Position numbers and translations under genes: made by a program. 64,000 nucleotides of DNA, from positions 1 to 64,000 of IMG/VR virus record IMGVR_UViG_3300047585_000208; one strand, 5' to 3'. Origin of the DNA: a virus. The notes under the pieces were generated by a model. It was given only the letters and a program-made list of their open reading frames with translations. It was not told the origin of the DNA and ran no database searches. This document shows, one piece after another, positions 15,194-22,764 of this stretch (its first letter is position 1; each line of letters starts with the position of its first letter).

Positions 15194-15213
15194 AGTTTTA
15201 AAAGGAGGACCGC

Positions 15214-15519
15214 ATGTCTACAACTACTCAAACTCGCAAACCAATCAGCGAGCGCCTTCCGAGCGATTATCTAGAAATGGGGCGACCATCCGAGTCAGTA
15301 TTTTACAAAGTAGAGTACGAAGATTTCGCTAAGGCGATCTTAGGCCGGCTCGTCGAGCTTGGGGACAAATGGCGCAAATTATCGTTTGAAGAAGTCACAG
15401 TTGGAATGTCATCAAACCTCCAACGTTATTACCAACTGTGTCGTAGCCAGTACGAGGCAGTCGCAGCGTACACGGCCAGTCCAGAAGCCGCGGCTTCTTT
15501 CAGTCCTTACTGGAAATAG
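15214..15519 (+). CDS. Hypothetical protein, 101 aa
   Basis: ATG after AAAAGGAGGACCGC. Mostly helical, e.g. YEDFAKAILGRLVELGDKW and LQRYYQLCRSQYEAVAAYT. It stands alone between promoter-like element 3 and a strong terminator, suggesting an independent transcript. No known family. Confidence 0.7.
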   Translation: MSTTTQTRKPISERLPSDYLEMGRPSESVFYKVEYEDFAKAILGRLVELGDKWRKLSFEEVTVGMSSNLQRYYQLCRSQYEAVAAYTASPEAAASFSPYWK

Positions 15520-15538
15520 CAGCAATTTAAGCTGCGGA

Positions 15539-15565
15539 GCCTATCGCTATAGCGATAGGCTTTTT
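15539..15565 (+). terminator. Rho-independent terminator
   Basis: Fully self-complementary arms GCCTATCGCTA / TAGCGATAGGC (15539-15560) followed by TTTTT. Confidence 0.85.
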
Positions 15566-15582
15566 CATAGCTGTCAACAAGT

Positions 15583-15600
15583 TGAGTAACGCATTACTCA
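15583..15600. repeat. Dispersed palindrome
   Basis: Perfect copy after a terminator, before the 15614 gene. Confidence 0.95.
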
Positions 15601-15613
15601 AAGGAGGAAGGGT

Positions 15614-15805
15614 GTGAAAGGAATAAAATTTGCATTACAGTTTGCAGGCGTTTCACTTTACACGTCTTTGTGGTGGATGGCTTGCTTAGGTTGGGCGCGT
15701 GCTCCAGCCGGGATAAGCTTCTTTTGGTTTCCGTTATGGCTTTCAACTGCCGCGTTAATCATCGTAGCCTTCATATGGCTGCATGTACACTGGGATGACG
15801 ATTAG
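15614..15805 (+). CDS. Small membrane protein, 63 aa, two predicted TM segments
   Basis: GTG after AAAGGAGGAAGG. Two hydrophobic stretches, roughly residues 8-28 (FAGVSLYTSLWWMACLGWA) and 35-56 (ISFFWFPLWLSTAALIIVAF), and an acidic end WDDD. Holin-like size and topology, but with no supporting context. Confidence 0.65.
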   Translation: MKGIKFALQFAGVSLYTSLWWMACLGWARAPAGISFFWFPLWLSTAALIIVAFIWLHVHWDDD

Positions 15806-15942
15806 TCATTTCTTTAGCTTCTTCAGAAGCTACGTCTGAAGCTGGCGTAATTGCCGCCGTATTGTTTAGCGAAGTGGATCTTCGCTATACAGAAACTCGC
15901 TCCAGGTGAGTTTCTTCTACTGGTCGCCCAAAGGAGCGTTTT
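15806..15942 (+). ncRNA. Structured leader or small RNA candidate
   Basis: Four hairpins in 137 bases: AGCTTC/GAAGCT (15816-15831), GGC/GCC near 15844-15855, TAGCGAAG (15867-15874) with CTTCGCTA (15880-15887), and GAAACTC (15892-15898) with GAGTTTC (15908-15914). CTTCAGA can alternatively pair with the downstream TCTGAAG. The dense, alternative pairing ahead of the 15943 ribosome binding site suggests a regulatory leader; no known riboswitch class recognised. Confidence 0.35.
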
Positions 15943-16254
15943 GTGACTGCGGAATCGATGATCAAGGTAGGGTCGTACGTTTTGGTTCGTACTTATTCAG
16001 CTGGGTGTTTTGCCGGTATCCTCGTGAGTAGGGACGGTAAAGAGGTGGTGATGCACCAAGCTCGCCGGATCTGGTATTGGGCTGGCGCTGCTTCTCTGAG
16101 TCAGTTGGCACAAGAGGGTACTTCAAAGCCCGAAGAGTGTAAGTTTCCGGTTGAAGTTGATGAGGTGATCTTGACTGAGGCTATTGAGATTCTCAGAGTT
16201 ACTCAAAAAGCCCAGAACTCCATCATGGATGTTCCGGTCTGGACCGCTCACTAA
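15943..16254 (+). CDS. DUF6948-like protein, 103 aa
   Basis: GTG after AAAGGAGCG. The motifs VRTYSAGCFAGILVSRDG, VVMHQARRIWYWAGAASLSQ and a final W resemble a small phage/bacterial family (YSAG..G, ARRIW.W.GA) that I associate with DUF6948; function unknown. The name is from memory and would need a profile search. Confidence 0.65.
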   Translation: MTAESMIKVGSYVLVRTYSAGCFAGILVSRDGKEVVMHQARRIWYWAGAASLSQLAQEGTSKPEECKFPVEVDEVILTEAIEILRVTQKAQNSIMDVPVWTAH

Positions 16255-16268
16255 TCTTTGTTCTCCTT

Positions 16269-16292
16269 CGGCAGCAGGGTAAAAATCTGCCG
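16269..16292 (+). promoter_or_regulatory. Hairpin of the intergenic family
   Basis: CGGCAG (16269-16274), A-rich loop with GGG, CTGCCG (16287-16292), between the 15943 and 16333 genes. Confidence 0.4.
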
Positions 16293-16332
16293 CGTAGCTA
16301 AAAGCTACCACACCAAATTAAAAAGAACTAAC

Positions 16333-16584
16333 ATGACGCGAAAAGATTTTAGAGTTGGCTACGAAAACGGATGCGGCTACTCGCCAGGGAGCTCAATATA
16401 CCCTAAGCCGATAAGCATTAATAGTACTGCTTATTTCAGCTACGGGCATGGAGCGGCTGCTGGCGAAATGCATGGCTACGGTCGTGCGTCCAGCGGCCGT
16501 AACCATAGTGAAACGGAGGCGGGTACTTGCGGAACTCTTCGTAGAGCGGATGGTCGACTTAACGGAACAGGAAGAGAAGATTAA
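16333..16584 (+). CDS. Small glycine/serine-rich protein (family member 4)
   Basis: 83 aa from ATG 16333; an upstream in-frame TTG at 16258 lies at the previous stop and is less likely. Motifs GYENGCGYSPGSS, FSYGHGAAAGEMHGYGRASSG and LNGTGRED. First of four consecutive members of the set. Confidence 0.6.
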   Translation: MTRKDFRVGYENGCGYSPGSSIYPKPISINSTAYFSYGHGAAAGEMHGYGRASSGRNHSETEAGTCGTLRRADGRLNGTGRED

Positions 16585-16585
16585 C

Positions 16586-16813
16586 ATGATAAAATCAGAA
16601 AGCAAACTACTTACTGATGAAATAAACGGAAAAGGAGCTGGATTTCACTTTCTCAGCGGCCAAGGTATGAGGCGCGGCGATGGCTACGGCAGTGGCTATG
16701 GCAACGGGTTTAGTTCTACTGATTATGGTAGTAGCGGGAACACTGAGCTTACTGTGGATAGTAGTGCGCATGCAAAAGGAACCTTAGAAGGAACAGGCAC
16801 AGACTATGCATAG
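16586..16813 (+). CDS. Small glycine-rich protein (family member 5)
   Basis: 75 aa; ATG after GGAAGAGAAGATTAAC, just beyond the previous stop. Contains GKGAGFHF, SGQGMRRGDGYGSGYGNG and GTLEGTGTDY. Its last eight bases overlap the next gene. Confidence 0.6.
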   Translation: MIKSESKLLTDEINGKGAGFHFLSGQGMRRGDGYGSGYGNGFSSTDYGSSGNTELTVDSSAHAKGTLEGTGTDYA

Positions 16814-17027
16814 CGCAAAAACAAACGACGGTACAGAGAGTGGCACAGGTGGAGATATAGAGTTTGGCAACATCTTTGGAGCAGGTCCTTTTATTTTTCG
16901 TCAAGCTTTCCTAACAAACAGTGACGAAAGTAGCGCCTGCGGGCATGGGTTTTCTGACTTCGCGGGGATTGGCGCTGGTTGGGGAAATGGCGCCGGAAAT
17001 TCTCAAAGCGAAGACGGGAACTTTTAA
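16806..17027 (+). CDS. Small glycine-rich protein (family member 6)
   Basis: 73 aa; ATG inside the end of the previous gene. Motifs DGTESGTGGDIEFGN, ACGHGFSDFAGIGAGWGNG. A central non-repetitive aromatic stretch (GPFIFRQAFL) distinguishes it from its siblings. Confidence 0.6.
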   Translation: MHSAKTNDGTESGTGGDIEFGNIFGAGPFIFRQAFLTNSDESSACGHGFSDFAGIGAGWGNGAGNSQSEDGNF

Positions 17028-17029
17028 AC

Positions 17030-17293
17030 ATGGATATAAACTATTTAGGAGACGGCTCTGGCGAAGCTAGCGGTTACGGCGATTCGGCTGGTAGGGGTGG
17101 TGTTGAGGACACCCCCTACGGCCTGGCTGACGGAACCGGGCCAATCTGTCGACTTGGCCAGAATTTGAGTGACGGCGGCCACGGCACTGGGCTAGCTAGC
17201 GGCGCAGGTTTCTCCACTAGCTCGGGTAGCGGCTACGGCTACACTCAAGGAAACGGTGGTACCAATAGTTTAGATTTCTCTATAAACCTATAA
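17030..17293 (+). CDS. Small glycine-rich protein (family member 7)
   Basis: 87 aa; ATG two bases past the previous stop. DGSGEASGYGDSAGRGG, GGHGTGLASGAG and SGSGYGYTQGNGG. Last member of the array, followed directly by a strong terminator that closes the group before the sheath gene. Confidence 0.6.
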   Translation: MDINYLGDGSGEASGYGDSAGRGGVEDTPYGLADGTGPICRLGQNLSDGGHGTGLASGAGFSTSSGSGYGYTQGNGGTNSLDFSINL

Positions 17294-17330
17294 AGCCCGG
17301 GGCCACCCCGGGCTCCTTTTTCCTTTTTCT
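17294..17330 (+). terminator. Rho-independent terminator
   Basis: AGCCCGGGG (17294-17302), loop CCA, CCCCGGGCT (17306-17314), then CCTTTTTCCTTTTTC. Confidence 0.88.
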
Positions 17331-17365
17331 TAGTTATTATCTGCCCTATACTTGAAGTAGCTATC

Positions 17366-17383
17366 TGAGTAATGCATTACTCA
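17366..17383. repeat. Dispersed palindrome
   Basis: TGCA centre, ahead of the sheath gene. Confidence 0.95.
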
Positions 17384-17399
17384 AATTTTGGAGCCGATC

Positions 17400-20300
17400 A
17401 TGGCCTTGGTTTTAAGTCAGTCAACAGTTTTTAGCGAATTTAACTCCTTGCCGATCCCTCCAGTGATCGCGGCAGCGACTAGCTGTCATGTCAGCGGTGG
17501 GCAAGCTGAGCTTCATAGGTACAGTCAACCTTCCGAAAAAGAAGGAATCTCCCTTGGGTCCTATAATCCACTCGCTAATACTAGCTACCCTTGGCCAAGC
17601 CAGTCTCCTGGATCGATTGTTGACCTGAGCTTTGTTCAGCTCTACATCGATAACGCCTACCTTCAATACTTCTATAACCCGTCTTCTGGCGCAGACACAA
17701 TCGCCCCGGTACCGAGTTATCAAAACCAAATCAAGTCTGCTGCAACAAACTGGGTAGCAAACGGTACCCTTTATCCGCGAGCTGCGGCTCTTTATGACCG
17801 AAATGTTGAAGTTGGCGACTGGGTCTTGGTAACGGGGGGTGGAGCTTCAGTTTGGAGCTCGATCGCGAATATCCTGCCGACCCAGCTCCCCGGCTCTGTT
17901 TCCTCGGCTGTTCCTGCCAGCACTAATCAAGCTTCCCAGTCGCTGACAGTGACTACTACTCAGATCGCCGGATCTGACAATTACATTGATCTCTCTTCTA
18001 GCGCGAGTCTTTATGACGGCTCAGCTACTGGTGATATCAATGAAACTTACACAATTACAGTTACACAGGCTTCTGTCGGTGGCGACGCTACAACTGCGTT
18101 GCTAAACGTAGCTTCTGCTTCTGGTCGCGATAACCAAGCTTCGGTTAAGCCTTTGGCTTTTGGAACTGCCTTCGCTATTGGTACCCGCGGCCTTCGCTGT
18201 ACTTTTACTAACACCAACACCGGTAACACGCTTACTCCTGGCGCCTCTCCGAACAACTTTATCGTTGGGCAAGTCTGGACTGTCGCGATTCAAGAAGCTT
18301 GGACCGCGCCTATTGCAACTGCTGGCGGAACTTACACTGGAACCGTCAACCAACAGTACATTTGCACAGTAACCCGTGGCGGCCTTTATCAAAATCAACA
18401 GCCTATTACTGCCCCCACTGTCGTTCCAACTATTAATGCAACCGGCGGTGGTTCAACCGGCGGGTTACTCCAGGCTGGAACTTATTTTCTGAAGTACACC
18501 TGGGTAAACTCAAACGGTGAATCGACACCTAGCCCAGAATCGACTGTATTCTCTGTATCGGCTGGAAATATCCCTCAAGTTACACTTCCAGCTTTGCCGA
18601 CGGGCGTAACCAGCATTAGCCTTTACGTCACGCCGACTAACGGCCTCGCGGGTACCGAAATTCAGTACGCGACCGGTATTACTACTCTGACTTATAACCT
18701 TGCTTCAGCTGTCTCGACTGAACCGCCGGCTAGCAATACAGCTTACGGAGTTCTAACTGCTCCTGTTTCTGCGGCTGTTGTTAACCCGACCGGTGGCGGT
18801 GCTAGCGGCGGTGCTCTTCAGGCTGGTACTTTTTACCTCAAATATACCTACACGAATTCGGCTGGTGAGACTGCTCCAAGTCCGGAATCTCTTCAGTTTA
18901 CGGTCGCAGCCGGAAATCAGCCTTTAGTTACGCTTCCAGCTCTTCCTTCTGGTGCAACTGGGATCAGTTTGTACATTACACCTCCTGGAGGAGCTAGCGG
19001 CAGTGAGGTTGTCCAGTACGCGACCGGAATCAACTCTACTAGCTACACAATGGCTTCGGCGACTTCCAAGTTGCCGAATAGTTCTAATACGACTAGCCCG
19101 ACTGTAACTAGCCCAGCCACTACCCCGACAGTTACAGCGACTGGCGGTGGCACAACTGGTGGAAGCCTTCCAGCTGGGACCTATTACCTCAAATATTCTT
19201 ACACGGGAACTGCCGGCGAAACCTTACCGAGCCCTGAATCTGCTGCTTTCACAATCGCAGCTGGTAATATTCCCCAGGTTACTAACCTCCCGTCCTCGGC
19301 TCCAACTAACGCAATTGACTTCCGCCTTTACCTGACTCCGGTCGGGGCTGGTACTGGAACTGAAGTTTTCTATTATCAGTCGACTGGCTCTTGGGCTGCG
19401 ACCTATAACATGTCGGCCGCTTTCCCAACAACCGCCGTCACTGTACCTGTTTCGAACACGACTAACCCAGTTATTTCGGCCCCATCTGCGGCTGCTACTG
19501 TGGTTGCTACTGGTGGTGGTGCTTCTGGTGGTCTTCTTCCTCCGGGCACCTACTACCTTAAATATTCCTATTCTGGAAAAGGCGGCGAAACGACTCCTTC
19601 ACCAGAATCTTTAGTTTTCACAGTTGCAGCTGGTAATATCCCCCAAGTTACTCTTCCAGCTCTACCTACGAACTCAACTGCGATCAACCTCTACCTCACG
19701 CAGCCCTCTGGCGGAAGCAATACTGAAATCCTTTACGCTCAGGGTGTTACGACAACGACCTATAACTTGTCGTTGCCGATGCCGATTCATCGCGCGCCCC
19801 CTGGACCCAATACTTCTGCGACCTTTACTATCACTAATCCTAGCGTTGCGCCAACAGCCAACGCCACAGGTGGTGGAGCAATTGGCGGAAATCTCTCGGC
19901 CGGTTCGTATTATCTGAAATACTCCTGGGTTGGAGACGTAAACGGAGAAACTCTACCTTCCAGTGAAATCTCCTTTTCTATCGCGGCTGGTAACATTCCT
20001 GCGATTACTGTGCCGACTTTGCCGAATGGGGTTGCTGGCGCAAACATCTACATTTCGCAGCCAGGCGGAAACTCTGGAAGCGAGACTAAATTCCCGTCTA
20101 CAAACGTTAGCGCTGGCCCGACGATCAACCTCAACGCAACTGCAACGAGCGCTTTGATCAACCCCCCGCCTGCGACGAATACTTGCACTTCACTGCAAGC
20201 TAATCCGAGTCCTCCGCAGATAACTGCAGTAGCTAACTCCTCGACTGGGGGTTCTTCGGCTGGCCCTGTTAGTGTTACAGCCGCTGCTTCAAATGTTGCA

Positions 20301-22019
20301 GTTGGCACTAACGGAGTTTTGATTCAGTTCAGCGGAAGCGGCCTTGATAAGGGTGATGTTTATACGATCCAGGCTTCGGCACCTTCGGCCGGACCTTACC
20401 GAACCCTTGTCCTGAACAACAATCTTCCATCTGCGATCCAGAACTCTTCTTCGCTTGCGGTGACGCTATTCCTCAAGGAAGACCTTCAGATTCCTCAGCA
20501 AAGCCTGGCTTCTCCGCCAAACCTTAATTGGTCAGCCACGGAGAACTTGTTTACTATCAACGCCGGAATCTTGGCTTACAGTCCGACTCTAACCAATAAT
20601 GGAGTTCCTTTTGCTGTTCCGGTTGTGTCGGGTACGGACACGGATTGTTACGCGAACTATAGGGCTTGGCTTACTACTTACGCAAATTCCATTAGCTCGC
20701 TTCAGGTGACCAGTGGTGGTCCTAACGGCTTCACTGCGTCCGACCTTGCCACGATCACCGCTGCCCTTGGAACGATTGATCCAGATAATCCGTTGTGCTT
20801 CGGAGTCTACGAAGCACTCAATAACTCTAATTCTCAGCCGGTTTACTTTAGCGCGACCGGTGATCCGACTGTTACTGCGAATTGGGAAAATATCCTCGCA
20901 ATGCTGATCGGGAATAAGAATATCCGGCAGCTTGTGCCTCTTACGACGAACTCGGCTGTTCTAAGTCTGTATCAGCAACACATCGATACTCAAAGCGCTT
21001 CTACTGTGAGCGGTGAATGGCGATTTGGTTTGTTTGCGCTGTCGGCCATTACTACGATTCCAATTGTGACTATGGCGACTTCTAGCAATATGGAAGTTGT
21101 TAGTGCTGTCATTAATCAGAATCCTGCTGTGGTCGGTACTGCTTATACCTACTTGACGGACACCACGCTGAATGCCCACTTTGTGACGAATGGGGTTTTA
21201 CCTGGTGACACGGTCAGGACTCTTTATACTCAGGATGCTTTTGGAAACGTTACGTTCAGCTCTTTCACTGTGGCTTCGGTTGTCAATGAAGATACGCTGA
21301 TCCTTGTGGCCGGCCCTGCTTCTGCGGTTACGACGACCCAAAGGACTGAAGTCTGGCGGAATTTGTCACCAGACCAAATTGCTGAGAACTTGGCTGCGCA
21401 GATTGTCGCGACTAATGATGCTAGGATTGCTTGGGTTTGGCCAGATCAGATTAATGTGAATGGGGTGACGGTTCCTGGGTATTTCTTGTGTGCTGGTCTT
21501 GGCGGGTTCATGTCTGGAATTGCGCCACACCAGGGGATCAGGTTTGTTGGGATTAGCGGGTTCGATGCTCCAGTTTTGCGGTCGACCGTGTTCTTTAGCC
21601 AAGCTCAGCTGAACATTTTGGCTGCGGCTGGGGCGATCATTGTAACGAGTGATTCGCTAGGTGACGTCTATCCGATGCTAGCGACGACGAGCGCACAAGC
21701 TGCGCCGTTGTCAATGTCGTTGGAGCAAATCGTTAGGACGTTGGACGCAGTGAGTTACTTGACCTATTCCATGATGTCTTCCTATTTTGGGAATGCCAAT
21801 GTGACTTCGGGCACTTTGGCCTCTATGAAAACGGATGTTCAAGCTGCAATTAATCTCGCGATCTCTGGAACGCTTATCACCCGTATAGGTAGCATGATTA
21901 ATAGCGGAACAATTGTTACATTAGCCCAGAGCCCGACGATTCTGAACTCGACGACTTTGTCTCTTTCAGTCACGTATAACTATCCTGACGATAACGCGAT
22001 GGTAACGCTGGTGTTCTAA
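17400..22019 (+). CDS. Contractile tail sheath protein with five inserted repeat domains
   Basis: 1539 aa; ATG 17400 follows TTTTGGAGCCGATC. The C-terminal third carries tail-sheath features: ARIAWVWPDQINVNG, VTVPGYFLCAGLGGFMSG, GIRFVGISGFDAP and a last domain with LEQIVRTLDAVSYLTYSM. Between about residues 345 and 945 five tandem modules of 118-123 aa are inserted (ATGGG-x2-GG, AGTYYLKYSY, GET-x-PSPES, AAGNIPQVTLPALP, TYNL; DNA starts near 18436, 18790, 19138, 19507 and 19862). These look like Ig/fibronectin-type surface modules displayed on the sheath. The protein is two to three times the usual sheath length. Confidence 0.82.
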   Translation: MALVLSQSTVFSEFNSLPIPPVIAAATSCHVSGGQAELHRYSQPSEKEGISLGSYNPLANTSYPWPSQSPGSIVDLSFVQLYIDNAYLQYFYNPSSGADTIAPVPSYQNQIKSAATNWVANGTLYPRAAALYDRNVEVGDWVLVTGGGASVWSSIANILPTQLPGSVSSAVPASTNQASQSLTVTTTQIAGSDNYIDLSSSASLYDGSATGDINETYTITVTQASVGGDATTALLNVASASGRDNQASVKPLAFGTAFAIGTRGLRCTFTNTNTGNTLTPGASPNNFIVGQVWTVAIQEAWTAPIATAGGTYTGTVNQQYICTVTRGGLYQNQQPITAPTVVPTINATGGGSTGGLLQAGTYFLKYTWVNSNGESTPSPESTVFSVSAGNIPQVTLPALPTGVTSISLYVTPTNGLAGTEIQYATGITTLTYNLASAVSTEPPASNTAYGVLTAPVSAAVVNPTGGGASGGALQAGTFYLKYTYTNSAGETAPSPESLQFTVAAGNQPLVTLPALPSGATGISLYITPPGGASGSEVVQYATGINSTSYTMASATSKLPNSSNTTSPTVTSPATTPTVTATGGGTTGGSLPAGTYYLKYSYTGTAGETLPSPESAAFTIAAGNIPQVTNLPSSAPTNAIDFRLYLTPVGAGTGTEVFYYQSTGSWAATYNMSAAFPTTAVTVPVSNTTNPVISAPSAAATVVATGGGASGGLLPPGTYYLKYSYSGKGGETTPSPESLVFTVAAGNIPQVTLPALPTNSTAINLYLTQPSGGSNTEILYAQGVTTTTYNLSLPMPIHRAPPGPNTSATFTITNPSVAPTANATGGGAIGGNLSAGSYYLKYSWVGDVNGETLPSSEISFSIAAGNIPAITVPTLPNGVAGANIYISQPGGNSGSETKFPSTNVSAGPTINLNATATSALINPPPATNTCTSLQANPSPPQITAVANSSTGGSSAGPVSVTAAASNVAVGTNGVLIQFSGSGLDKGDVYTIQASAPSAGPYRTLVLNNNLPSAIQNSSSLAVTLFLKEDLQIPQQSLASPPNLNWSATENLFTINAGILAYSPTLTNNGVPFAVPVVSGTDTDCYANYRAWLTTYANSISSLQVTSGGPNGFTASDLATITAALGTIDPDNPLCFGVYEALNNSNSQPVYFSATGDPTVTANWENILAMLIGNKNIRQLVPLTTNSAVLSLYQQHIDTQSASTVSGEWRFGLFALSAITTIPIVTMATSSNMEVVSAVINQNPAVVGTAYTYLTDTTLNAHFVTNGVLPGDTVRTLYTQDAFGNVTFSSFTVASVVNEDTLILVAGPASAVTTTQRTEVWRNLSPDQIAENLAAQIVATNDARIAWVWPDQINVNGVTVPGYFLCAGLGGFMSGIAPHQGIRFVGISGFDAPVLRSTVFFSQAQLNILAAAGAIIVTSDSLGDVYPMLATTSAQAAPLSMSLEQIVRTLDAVSYLTYSMMSSYFGNANVTSGTLASMKTDVQAAINLAISGTLITRIGSMINSGTIVTLAQSPTILNSTTLSLSVTYNYPDDNAMVTLVF

Positions 22020-22020
22020 T

Positions 22021-22038
22021 CGAGTAATGCATTACTCA
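22021..22038. repeat. Dispersed palindrome
   Basis: CGAG start; between sheath and tube genes. Confidence 0.9.
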
Positions 22039-22048
22039 AGGATTTAAT

Positions 22049-22591
22049 ATGGCTGTGCCTGTGCCATTAGACGTTTTCGGAGCAGTGCCACTTAATTTCG
22101 GCGGAAGCTTTTCTGCTGATAGTGCTATCTTCACGTTCGGTACTGGAGGAGCAGTTGTAGACGGTGGTGGTACTGTTTCTGGCGCTGGGGTAGGTTTGCT
22201 TACTCAGAGCGTGTCGTTCAGTTATCAGCAGCAAATTACAAGACTTTTTGAAGTTGGCACTCGCTCGACTTATTTCATCTCTGGACGTAGTAGCGGGTCT
22301 GCACAATGTCAGCGCGTTCTAGGCCCCAGGCCAATTATTGTAAGTTTCTACACAGTTTTCGGGAATGTTTGTAAAGCAGCTACAAATAACCTAAGTGTTA
22401 CGATTGCTTCAGGTTGTAACGCCCCTGTGAGCGGTAATCTTGTTAACACGCTTAACGTAGGCCAGTCAACGACGTTCTATATGTTGGCGTGCGTCATCAA
22501 CTCGCTATCGTATAGCACGACAGCGGAGTCAATGATCATCTCAGAGTCGCTGTCATTGATGTTCGTTAGTTTGCTATTAAGTCAGCCTTAA
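22049..22591 (+). CDS. Probable tail tube protein
   Basis: 180 aa; ATG after CAAGGATTTAAT, immediately downstream of the sheath gene, the usual place for a tube gene. Beta-rich with a central VSFSYQQQITRLFEVGTRSTYF typical of tube-like folds (interaction with a ligand strand followed by long hairpin). Five cysteines are unusual for such proteins. Assignment is by position, length and strand pattern. Confidence 0.6.
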   Translation: MAVPVPLDVFGAVPLNFGGSFSADSAIFTFGTGGAVVDGGGTVSGAGVGLLTQSVSFSYQQQITRLFEVGTRSTYFISGRSSGSAQCQRVLGPRPIIVSFYTVFGNVCKAATNNLSVTIASGCNAPVSGNLVNTLNVGQSTTFYMLACVINSLSYSTTAESMIISESLSLMFVSLLLSQP

Positions 22592-22764
22592 TAACCGATT
22601 CTATGTCGGGATGCTGTAACTCGTTTAATCTGCCGTTTTTACCACGGCCAGTTGTCAATTTTTTGTCTCGACCATCTCAAGTCGCATCTAGACTAAAATT
22701 ATTAAAGTGATCCGTTCACCTTACTGGGGCACTGCTTAATCGGCAAACCCATTTTGGACAAAAA
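22592..22764 (+). other. Intergenic segment, weak hairpin
   Basis: Contains GCCGT-TTTTACC-ACGGC (about 22632-22648) followed after ten bases by TTTTTTG, possibly a weak terminator of the sheath/tube unit, and an A/T-rich stretch TAAAATTATTAAAG near 22695 that could be a -10 region. No palindrome copy here. Confidence 0.35.
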
